Of a stretch of DNA of 64,000 bases, positions 45,601 through 55,792 are shown one piece after another; within the stretch, counting starts at the first letter, position 1; every line of letters begins with the position of its first letter. The DNA is from Fonticula-like sp. SCN 57-25 (Eukaryota; Nucleariida; Rotosphaerida): positions 16,113 to 80,112 of the forward strand of contig MEDX01000016.1 in assembly GCA_001724245.1 (NCBI GenBank), given 5' to 3'. Made by a program: the position numbers and the translations under genes. The notes beneath the pieces are model-generated. The model had not been told where the DNA came from and did no database searches. It saw only the letters and a program-made list of their open reading frames with translations.

Positions 45601-48600
45601 TGTCGCCGCCGCCCAGTGTATCTAGCGGACCCGATGATCAATTGGAGGCGCCGGCCGCCTACGCCGACATGCTTGAGCTCGTGTGCACACAGGAGCTGAT
45701 CCGCACCGCTGTTGGCGTGATGGTGGGCGTTGTCGCCAAGGACCGCGCGGCCGCCAGCGCGCTCGTCAAGCAGATCTTTGTAAAGTCGGACTGGTCGTTG
45801 CGTAGCACCATTTGCCATGTTTTGTGGTCGCTCCTTCCCAGCCTCCCCGCGTATGGGCCGCACTGCAGCGAGTTTGTTCAGCTGCTCGGCCAGCTCTTTT
45901 TGTTCATGAAGCAGGGTACGGATGCTGATACTTTCTTCTTTGTCTTGCTAAAATCCGCTTTAGCGCCGACTAGGTTTGATCCCGATAATGCTCATCTTGG
46001 AACGCTTGTCGAGGTTCTGGCCAAGCACAACCGGGCGATTGTGGGCCACGCCAACAGCGCGCTGTACGAGGGGCTCGAGCAGCACATGTCCATTGACGGC
46101 TACTTTTTGGAGAGCGGCGCCTGCTCTGGTTGCTTTGTGCACGAGCCTCAGCCGGCCGTCGTGGACCTGTCCGCGCCTCGCATTGAGTGCAAGTACTATG
46201 ACAGCGCCACGATGATTCGCTTCCCGCACCGCCTGACGTTCTCGAGCTTTACCATGAACATCTCCGGGGTGCTGTCCACTCGCACGGTTCGCAAGGTCAA
46301 CCTCTACTTTTCAAACAAGAGGGCGACCGACCCCAACGACCTGAAGAACTATGCCGAGACGTGGTCAAAGTGCGGAAGCGCGACGCTCTCGCGGACCCAG
46401 GTCAAGGTCACGATTGATTTTGAGATTCCCGTGACGGCCACCATGCTCGTCGTTGAGTTTTGGTCGTACTACGAGACGGGGTCGGAGGAATCGCTTCTCT
46501 GCCCGCGGTGCAACCGGCTGGTCACCGACCGCCACGGCATCTGCCGCAACTGCCACGAGAACGCCTTCCAGTGCCGCGCCTGCCGCAACATCAACTATGA
46601 GAACCTGCAGGGCTTTTTGTGCATCGACTGCGGTTTCTGCAAGTATGGCAAGTTTTCGTACTCTGTGAACGGGTGGCCGAGCGACGACGTCGACCGCGTC
46701 GAGACGGACCAGGATGAGAAGCAGTGCCTCGCGGTGATTGAGGCCGAGTCGCAAAAGGCGCGTGATACTGCACAGCGTCTGCAGCGCCTGCGCCGCCCGA
46801 TAGAGCGCGTGCTCGCCGGCACGTCGCGCGAGTCCGTCTCGGTGACCGAGGCGACGGACCCCCCCACGACCCACTCGTTGAACCGCAAGGTCGTGTTGCT
46901 CTCGCAGCTGTACAACCGCGAGGCGCGCTCGTCGTTCATTGCGCTGTCAAAGTCTGTGCGCGTGTTGGCATCTGGCCGCCGCGAGATTCTCGCCTTCCAT
47001 CTTGGCCGCTCGACGTCAACGGCCGCGGCGCCAGTCAAGGACCCGTCGCGCACCTGCTACGGTTGCCTTAGAAAGTATGTCCATGCGCTCGTTGCGCTGC
47101 TCGGGGACATTGCGCAGGCGGACCACGGCCACGCGGCGTTCCTTGTGGACCGCGACATCATCCAGGAGCTGCTGACGTACAATGTGCGTCGCGGCTCGGC
47201 GCCGATCGACCCGGTCGTGGCGCTCTTCTCGGCGCTTGTGGAGGACAACGAAAGCGCGACGCAGGTCTTCCTCGACGCGGTCACCTCCAGCATCCGCATC
47301 GGGCTGCAGCAGGCGTCGAGCATTGACCTCGGCGAGCTTGTGGGCTACGAGGTCGCGCTGCTGTGCAAGCTCGCGCTCATAGACGACGCCCTCTGGGAGA
47401 TGCGCCTCAAGCACGTCTTCCGGCTGTTCTTTACGGCTCTGCCGCTCTGCAACGAGCAACCGGTCGTGCTCGAGCGCCTGGTCCTGCCGTGCCTCGCCGT
47501 GATCATTCAGCGGAGCACGCTGGACAAGGACGCGGCGGCCACTGCGACTGATGCGCCGTCGTTAACCCCGGCGTCGTTCCCCGCGTGGATGTCGCAGGAC
47601 GACACGTACGCGAGCTGGCTGGCGCGCCGCGCCGCCCAGGCTTCCTTTGGCGGGTCGATGCGAGAAGCCGAGCTTGTTGCCAAGTACTATTGCAGGTGGC
47701 TCTTTACCGTCCGCGCTCGCCGCCGCCGCCTCAGTGGCGCGTCTGCCACGCCCGACGACATGTCTGCGCCGTCATCGCGCTGGCTGGGCCAGCTTTTGCT
47801 CACGCCATTGTCCAAGACGGTTCGCGAGCAGGCGGCCAAGCTCATTGCCGGCCTCGCTTCGTCGTCGCCATCTGTTGCCGTTCGCTTCTTGGACGTCCTG
47901 CGCCGACTGCTACCGCAGATGGCAGGCGCTCGCGAGAATGCTGCTGAGTACTTTGCGCTTCTCAGGCGCTTTGCAGAGCCGCATCGCATGTACCTTGCGT
48001 CCAAGGGCTTTGTTGGCGAACTGTGCGACGCCGTGGCTGGGTCGGTCGCCGAGCTGTCGCGACTCGACGGCGAGGGCATCTACGCAGAGGCGGATCTCTA
48101 CCAAGGGTTTGTGCTGCGCGAGCAGGTTACGCTGCTCGTGTCGCTTGTCGGCGAGGAACACGTCCGCCGCCGCATGCGCAAGCGCGTCAGCGAGCTGTTT
48201 ACGCCCCTGCTCGAGGGCTTCCTCGGACTGCGTGCGCTCGTGACGCAGCGCAGCAAGGTGACTGAAGAGTGCGCCGGCCTCGTCCTGCAGCTTATCCAGT
48301 CACTCTTGCAAGCGTCCGAGGCGGACACGGAGGCATACATCAAGGCTGCCGTCGAGGCGGCTGACCGCATCGTGGCGCGCGCGCCTCGCCCGCAGGGAAC
48401 GCTTAGCCGTACTTCGAGCCTCAGCTCGGGCGACGGCAGCATGCTTGATATCGACGACTGGATGGCGCCAACCATCCGCCGCCGCGCTCGGGTCATTGAG
48501 AGCGCGCGCAAGCTGCAGATTCTGTTTGAGCAGGTGTGCTCGGTGGTCCGGCCCGAAGCCCCCGCCGATGTCATCTACTTTGACCTGGTCAAGGTGGCCA

Positions 48601-51160
48601 CCCAGGAGGAGTTTATCCGCGGCTCGATGGTGGAGAACCCGTACTCGCACCTTGACGCCGGGCCGCTCATGCGCGACGTCAAGAACCGCATCTGCAACGA
48701 CCTCGACATGCAGGGCCTGATCGACGACGATAACGGCATGGAGCTGCTCGTCGACGACAAGATCATTGCGCTCGACCTCCCCGTTGACCGTGTTTATCGG
48801 CAGGTGTGGATGCGCGGCCAGGGTCGCGACAGGTCGCGCATGATGATTGTGTACCGCCTTCAGGGCCTGGACGGCGAGGCGAGCGAGGAGCGCGTCGATT
48901 CGCTCCCGGACGAGGGCGCGAACAAGGAAGACCCCGAGGTCGTCTTTGCGCTAACCAAGGTCATTGGTCGCAGCGGCGGCCTTCAGACGGTTCTCGGCGC
49001 GCTCAAGTGGACCAAGGCGCTCGGCGCCAGCCGCGAGCTGCTCGTGGTCCTGCTGCGCCTCTTGTCGTACTGCTCAAACGTGAAGGAGAACCGCGGCCGC
49101 TTGTGGGAGATGCACGCGCTCGGGACGCTTCTCGACTTGCTTACTTTTGCCTCGTCGCACGGCGTCGAGGACTCGCTGCTCACCGTTGTCGAAAGCATTG
49201 TCGCCGAGGCGAATATGCAGACGCAGATGCTGCAAGTACAGAGCACCGCCGACAGCGCCAACCACCTCAAGATCTTTTTGGACAAGATGTCGGCGCAGGC
49301 AGAGACGTCCAACCCTGCGTCTGTCGCGTACCTCACGCGCGTGCTCCCGTTCCTCGTGTACGGCGACGAATCCATCATGGAGGTATGTTTGTTTTCTCGC
49401 TTTTGTCAAATCTAATCTGGGTCGCGTAGATGCTGTACAAGTTCTTTGAGGCGAGCCTGCAGTGGTTCGACTACACTGACGAGTCTTCCACGTACTTTTT
49501 GGACCTCTTTGTGGACATTGCCGAGCACATCCAGCGTGACGCCAACGGCGACGGCCTGCGCACCTTTTTCTTCCGCCGCGGTGTCGTGAGCGGCGTGTGC
49601 ACATTCCTGAAGCTGTCGCGTCCCCGCGACGCCACGTCGGCCGAGGAGTGGGCAAAGCTGGTCGACCTGCACGTGCTGCCGCAAGCGCTGCGCCTGTTGG
49701 GCGCGCTTTGCCGCGGCGCCAACGTCGAGGAGCTCCGTCAACATGTTGTCCTGGAGCACGACGAGGTACTGACCGTGATCCATCAGCTCGAGCAGCGCAC
49801 GTCAGAGCGGCGCGTTGGGTCGCTCGCCGAGACCGTCCTGGACGAAATGGCGGAGACGGACGACGCCCTCGGCGAGCGCGTCAAGGCGATGCGCGATGAG
49901 ACAAAGGCCGACAAGCGCAAGCGCGCAATGGAACAGCGCGAAAAGATGCTCAAGGAACTTGGTTTTGAGCAAACGAATGGCGCCGGCGGCACTGTTCGTA
50001 TCGTGTCGTCTGCCAAGGTCGCCGACGCGGACAATGTTGACCTTGGCGAGGAAGAAGAGGGCGCCCTGCTGTGCTGCGTGTGCCGCGAAGGCTATCGCCA
50101 CCAGCCGACCGAGTCCTTTTTGATCTACGTTTACGGCAAGCCGGTCACCGTGTCGGTGACTGATCTCCCGATGACCCCCTCTGAGCGGTTTGTGTCGCAC
50201 GTTTCGCACTTTAACGTGATCCACGCGCGCTGCCACGCGTCTGCGATGCAGGCCGACCGCGGCCGCCAGCGCGAGGTATGGGAAGGTGCTTCGCTGCGCA
50301 ATAGCAACACCAAGACCAACTCTGTGATGCCCGTGCACGGCGGGTCTGTGCCGGACGACCGCTACGACCTGCTCGTCGACGCCTTCTTTTTGCGCTCGCT
50401 CCAGATTCTCGGCGGCGGCGCCGTGACCGGGAGCAGCTCTGCCGCCAACCGCTTCAAGCTGACTGTGCAGGACGTGCGCTCGCAGCTCATGCGCTTTGCG
50501 TTCCAGGAGCCGTTCCACACGGACGCGCTCGGCGGCGGCCGCGAGAGCAACATCCAGCTGATTCCCTTCCAGCTGCAGCTCGCGCTGCACCTCTGGGACA
50601 AGCTTCAGCCGGCGGAGCGCACGGCGGCAGAGTCGCTGCTGACGCGCGCCGCGGACGCCGACGCCCTAAAGTCGGCCATCACGCGCGCGATGGAGCCACA
50701 GGACGCGTGCTACGCCCTCGTTCTGACGCTGCTGCTGCGCACCGAGGAGCAGTGGAACGGCGTGCGCATCGCGCTGCTCAAGACGTGCATCGTCGAAGGG
50801 CAGTGCGCGAGCATGGTCAAGGAGGAGGACAGCTCGAGCCTCACGACGCCGACGGCCACCACGCGCGGCATCCTTCTCTTTTACACGCTCGTGTCTCTCT
50901 TCCACTCGGAGGTGTTCAACCAGACTCACAAGGAGGGCGAGGTGTGGCCGGCGCCGCGGCGCCAGCTGCTCAAGGAGGGGTACCGCGACGTGCTGGCGCG
51001 CGTCCGCGGCGTCCTCGAGACGTACGAGGAGGAGCTCGTTCACCTGGAGACGTTCCAAGAGTTCTTTGACGTGGCGGGTGTGTTGGATGACGTGATCAAG
51101 GAGAGTGGGTCAGCCGAAGACTTTGTCAAGGCGGTGGCCACATCGGCGGGTCTCATGTGA
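36646..51160 (+). CDS. UBR4: UBR4/BIG (pushover) giant N-recognin E3 ubiquitin ligase
   Basis: N-degron-recognising ubiquitin ligase; human UBR4 (5,183 aa) and plant BIG act in protein quality control and vesicle traffic. Nine exons: 36646-37456, 37495-38628, 38682-39382, 39430-41550, 41595-42012, 42055-42636, 42682-45915, 45964-49382, 49430-51160; 4,716 residues, all phases consistent. Domains: UBR box ~1275-1345 (CYTCGLNGSEGCCSVC, CHKGHDV, FFCDCG); ZZ zinc finger near 2308 (CDSCNLFPLVSGFHCREC, FDVCDDC); a Cys-rich block near 3180 (CPRC, GICRNC, CRAC, FLCIDCGFCKYGKF) shared by all UBR4 orthologues; and the C-terminal hemi-RING/UZI module from ~4350 (CCVCREGYRHQPTES, VSHFNVIHARCH, ASLRNSNTKTN). 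The ATG follows a TATAAATA by about 140 bases. The 38-nt intron 1 is the shortest in the window. Confidence 0.95.
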
Positions 51161-51334
51161 GAATTATGTACCATACAGCATTAATAATAGCTTTCATTAT
51201 CGAGAACATGTTGGGCATTTAAGGACAATAGGCTTTCAGCGTTGTTGCATAAAACCCTGTCTTGAGACTAGAAAATGTGTTTCTTTTGCGTCAATTCATT
51301 AAATAATACTAATATACACATGATAAAGCAGAGC

Positions 51335-52278
51335 TCAGCCGCTGATCTGCGCGGCGACCTTGTCAAACGCATCAATGAGCTGCTCGATTGTTGGCCTGTC
51401 GGCCGGGTTGAGCGCGAGGCACGCCTTCATGAGGTCGACGAGCGGCGTCGGGTACCTCGGCGTCTTTGGCACGTTGAATGTACCGCTGCACGCCGCCGTG
51501 GCCGTCCCGTCAAACGGCGGCTGCCCGTACATGCACGCGTACAGCGTGCAACCGACCGACCAGATGTCTGACTTTTCCGTGATGCTCGCGCCGAGCGCGC
51601 CCGGCTCAAAAAGCTCTGGCGCGCGGAACGGCGCTGTGCACTGCGACGCGCACATATCCTTGAGCAAAGCGGCCTGTAGCGGCGTGTCGACCGGCGGGCG
51701 AGCAACCGCCACGCTGCCGAGATCGACCAGCACAACCGCGCCGCGGCCGTCCAGCATCACATTCGCGGGCTTGAGGTCGCGGAACGCGTACGGAGGATCG
51801 GAACGGTGAAACGCGCGGATCCCGCGAAGAATGCCGCGGAAGCTCGAGAGGATCGTCGGAAGGGCGTCGGTGGGATCCTGATAGGCGCCGGTCGCAATCC
51901 AATCCTGGAGCGTGCCGCGGCTCATCATCATCGGGAGGAGTAATAGGCCCACGCGGCGGCCATCAACATCAACGATGGCAGAGTCAACAAGGCGAATGAT
52001 GTTTTCTGTGCCTGCAAAGCGCTTGTGCATGTTCACTTCCTGCTCAAAGTCCTGTTCGGGCGGCATTAGCAGGGTGATTAACTGCCACGGGTGGTGCGCA
52101 CCGCTTTGCGCTCGGATATCGCGAGGGAGATCACCTTGAGCGCAAATGTCTCATGCGTCACTATGTCTCGGACATGGTAAACAATCGAGAAGCCTCCTTC
52201 GCCGAGCTGGCTAAGGACCTCTAGGTCGCGGCTGTTGAGCCGAAAGCGCTGCCGAAAGTACGACAGCAGCGCGCCCAT
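51335..52278 (-). CDS. STK16: STK16-like (NAK family) Ser/Thr kinase, probably myristoylated
   Basis: Exons 52278-52102 and 52051-51335 encode 297 residues (human STK16 is 305). Almost the whole protein is kinase domain: glycine loop QLGEGGFSIVY, FALKVI with the ATP lysine, YAFRDLKPANVML (catalytic aspartate), VVLVDLGSV (DFG read as DLG, as in STK16), and TAPFRAPELF, with SDIWSVGCTLYACMYGQPPF in lobe C. The N terminus MGALLSYF has Gly2 and Ser6, the pattern for N-myristoylation; STK16 is lipid-modified and sits at the Golgi. The 50-nt intron follows the local donor rule. It faces the EGF pseudokinase gene across 196 bases. Confidence 0.88.
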
Positions 52279-52474
52279 CGTCGTGACGCGTCAAGAGCAA
52301 GCCGGTTTAGCGCGGGTCACGTGATTACGATTGGTATGTGTTTGGGGTTGAGTCTGGGGGTGATTCGAGTAAAATTGGGGGTTGACTAGTGGGCAGAGTC
52401 TGCCGTGGACGCGGGAGACGATCGTTTCACGCGAACTCGTGGCAGGGGCAATCTCACTCTCGACCACAGCCACG

Positions 52475-54109
52475 ATGAGCGGCTCGCGAATGCACCAGAG
52501 AGGGGCGCTTGTGCTTCTCCTGCTATTTTGCGCTGGCGCAGCGGCCGACACGTGCCTACCAGGCTGGTCGGGAGCATCGTGCGATGTCTGCGCCGTTGGA
52601 TATTATGGCTCGACATGTGTCGCATGCCCGAGCTGCGGGCCCGGCGGTTCGTGCAACGATGGCCTCGCGGGAGATGGCGTGTGCGTCTGCCGCCCGCAGT
52701 GGCAATTGGCGGATGGATCGTGCGACAAGTGCGTGTCGAGCATGACGGGCCCCACGTGCAGCGAGTGCGTTGATCCCGCGTACGATCCCGACACGCTTTG
52801 CGTCAAAACAATCAATCCCGATCCCGTTATCATCGGGTGTGTGATTGCCGGCGTTGTCTTTATGTTCGTCCTCATCCTGCTCGGCACGTACCTCATGGGG
52901 CGCCGTCCGACGAGATCTCACGCCAAAAACGAGTTTGCGCCTTCGACCCGCATGACGGTACGCTGCTGCCCATATTCATTTTCCTCTAACGGTCGCGCAG
53001 CTTTCCTTGCGTCGCCATGTGCCTGCCAAGCTGCCACCGGGGACCAGCCCGTCGACCGAGCCGCTTAACAGGGCCAAGACCGCAATGGACCTCGAAAAGG
53101 GCATTTCAGGCCTTAGAGACCCGCCGGCCGCAGTCCAGCTCCAGTCAACAGCCGCCCTTGTCATGGACGAAGAGACGGCCGACCACCAGCTGGTACGCAC
53201 AAATGCCTTTTGCGTTCCATCGCTAACACTGTATTTGCAGTCGCGTGCGGGCTTTGCGCTTGGTGAGCTGAACGACAAGGTTATAAAGGGCCGCTTCCCC
53301 GACGCCAAGGTCGCCGTGCGCACGTATGGCGCCGACCACACGGTGGAGCGCTTCATGGTCGAGGCGTCCATCATGTGGACGCTCGACTCGCATAGAAATG
53401 TGGCGCGGATGGCTGCGTGCGTTCCGTCGGCGCCATTCACGCTCATCCTGCCGCGCTACATGGGCGAGCTGCACAGCTGGCTGCACCACTCGGGCGACAC
53501 TGAGGGTCCACTGGAGCCGCACGTCATCGGCTCCATCGCCATGGGCGTGCTGTCGGGCGTCTCGGCCGTCCACGCGCTCCGCGTCGCGCACCTCGACATC
53601 CAGTCGTCCAACATTCTCCTCGAGATGCCAAAGGACGGCGGCAACGTGCCGACGCCGCTCATCGCCAACTTTGCCTACGCCGCCACAGAGTGCGTAAAGT
53701 CGTGTTTGGTATATTGTTGCTGACGCCAATGCGATTTATTAGCAAGCTGGCGGGGCCCGTGGCTGTGCGCGCCGTGCGCTACGCTGCACCCGAGCTGTTT
53801 ACTTATGCGAGCGCGGGCGCGACGCCGTCTCTCGAGGCCGCCGTCGCGATCGACGTGTACGCTGTCGGGTGCATTTTGTGGGAGGTGAGCGAGCGCGCGA
53901 TTCCGTGGGGCGACACGCCCGACGAGGATATCGAGGCAAAGGTAAAGGGCGGCGCGGTTCTGCCCCCGCTGCAGGAGAGGAGCGGCGGCGCCAACGCGCG
54001 CGTCCGGTCGTGCGTCGAGGCCGCGATCAAGGGCACGGAGAGCTCAGTGCCGGAGGAGCGCCCGTCGGCCAGTGGGATGCTGGCGGATATGATGTATTCG
54101 TTTTCCTAG
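52475..54109 (+). CDS. EGF-like receptor pseudokinase (type I membrane protein)
   Basis: Exons 52475-52957, 53001-53192, 53241-53689 and 53743-54109 encode 496 residues. Order: signal peptide (ALVLLLLFCAGAAAD), a Cys-rich EGF/laminin-EGF-like ectodomain at ~26-125 (CLPGWSGASCDVCAVGYYG, then CPSCGPGGSCNDG and CVCRPQW), one membrane span at ~132-155 (IIGCVIAGVVFMFVLILLG), a juxtamembrane stretch, and a kinase-fold domain at ~226-495. Kinase landmarks: VAVRTY (Arg where the ATP-binding Lys should be), AHLDIQSSNILL (catalytic Asp kept, HRD read as HLD), LIANFAY (DFG Asp missing), YAAPELF and VDVYAVGCILWEVSERAIPW. Closest in layout to tyrosine-kinase-like receptors. It is predicted to signal as a scaffold rather than catalyse. 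The ligand is unknown. Confidence 0.85.
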
Positions 54110-54272
54110 GCGCATAATGTGCATTATTTGTTTCGCATTTTGTTCATTTGTTCGATTCTGTCGTTCCTCTATCAGTTTTGGTTGTTCTCCAGCGCCGACT
54201 TTGCGCGCAGTTTTCAGTTCATTATATTGTGCAATATACTAGTAAATTAACCTTCCATGTCAACAAGCAATA

Positions 54273-55419
54273 TCAAAAATGCACAATACACGTCTCACCA
54301 GGCTGCGCCTGGCACATCAGCACCCTTACGACGGTCTCGACGAGCTGGTCGGCGAGCGAGCGCGCGATGATGCGGTCCTCCCGCTCGGCTCGCTCTGCAA
54401 TCTCCAGCTGGACGCGCAGCGGCCCCAGTTCGTTGTACATGCACACGCGGCGGCTGACAAGGTCGCTATGCCGCTCGCTGTTCGCCTCCATCTCGGCCTC
54501 GAGGGCCTGCAGCTGGCCATCGATCCATGTCAGCTCTGCCTCCACAAACTTTGCCCGCTCGGCGACGAGCGACGGCGGTGCAGTCGGGTACGACGCGGCG
54601 AGCAGCGTGTACGGCGACGCCTGGCTCGACGGCGACAAAAGTTCGCTGCGCGCCGACTGCCATGCGTGCTTGCATCGGTGAAAGGTCTCCCACCAGCGGC
54701 GTCGATAAATGTCGGCCGCCAATGTCGAGGGGTGGCCCGCTTCGTCGTCCGGCTCAATTTCGTGCCACGGGCGGACGGAAAACCGAACCGCCCTGACGCT
54801 CTCGCGATGCCTCGCGTACATGGCGGGGTTTGCGTCGGCAAGGGGAGTAAAAAGCACGTCGGTGCACGAGAGGCGCCGCGCGTCAGCGTTCCTCCACTGC
54901 GGGAAAAACTCGTCAAGAAGCGCCTGCTCGGGGCTAGAGTCGGCATCGTCCCCAATTCCCATGCGAAGCTTTCGAACGCACATGTTGTCATAGATGCGGG
55001 CGGACGGGCTCGCGACAAAGAGGCCGGGATGCGGCGCGTCAGGCCACGTCGGGTCCGGCGAGGCCGTCAGCTCAGGGCGCTCAAACAGGTCGTCCAGGTT
55101 GCGGAGCACCAGCAGGTCGTGGTCAACAAAAACAACCTGTTTTCCTGAAGTTAGAAATGTACACGCACTTGGGCAAAAGTACCTTGCCGACACACTCAAG
55201 AGACCATGCGGCGAGCCGCCCACACTGCCCGTCGACCTGGCGGATCTCGTCGTATACGCGTGCAAGCTGCGTGCGGGATCCGGCTCCGATCGCGTCGCCG
55301 GCCGTCATGCAAATGAGCGGCCGCCTCGTCAACGTCTCCTTCAAGGACGCGCCGAGCACGAGCGCCCCCACTACATCGTCTTCGGTCCTCACCAGCGTCG
55401 CGTACGCCTCGGGCGGCAT
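54273..55419 (-). CDS. Glycogenin-like glycosyltransferase (GT8)
   Basis: Exons 55419-55183 and 55136-54273 encode 366 residues. The N terminus AYATLVRTEDDVVGALVLGA and RRPLICM is the glycogenin/GT8 opening; after a 46-nt intron comes VGKVVFVDHDLLVLRNLDDLF, with DHD as the metal-binding DxD, then SPDPTWPDAPHPGLFVASPS and DEFFPQWRN, matching the acceptor-side loops of glycogenins. The C-terminal 100 residues are helical and probably coiled coil (AERAKFVEAELTWIDGQLQ). Glycogenin self-glucosylates a tyrosine to prime glycogen; whether that tyrosine exists here is not evident, so plant GUX- or fungal GNT-like roles remain open. It shares a 373-bp promoter with the adenylyl cyclase. Confidence 0.8.
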
Positions 55420-55792
55420 CAGGGGTTCAGTGTTCTCTGTCGCGTTGCGACACAACGACGTCACCCAAAAGCGTCGGGTGATGATGCGACATCTTTTGCA
55501 TATAGCCTCAATGGGACCTTACAGGTGTAAAATAGTAGCTTCAATGCACAAATGGCGCCTTGCTCGACACGAACAGCAAATTGTGGTCTGGGGCGTCATC
55601 TCCACCGCCTCAGGCCCACTTTGCTGTTTGCATGTTGACAAAAATGCGCGATTCTGACCAATCAAAATCGCGACCGACCGGCGCGGCTGTGGTGGCCCAA
55701 CATGACCACCCGCCGAGCGAAAGCGAAAGATGCGACGCTGGGTACGGCATTCGGGGGAGGAGAGGGCTCGCTTGTTGTAAAATGGAGCTGAC
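55420..55792. promoter_or_regulatory. Divergent promoter of glycogenin-like and adenylyl cyclase genes
   Basis: 373 bases between divergent ATGs. Visible elements: CCAATCA at 55658-55664, one ACCGACC at 55673-55679, and no clear TATA. Nothing in it looks coding or RNA-like. Confidence 0.5.

Noticed and set aside
55137-55174. 24-nt or 38-nt intron options in the glycogenin-like gene
   Set aside because: The 24-nt choice is too short and the 38-nt choice breaks frame; the 46-nt choice gives VGKVVFVDHDLLVL in frame.
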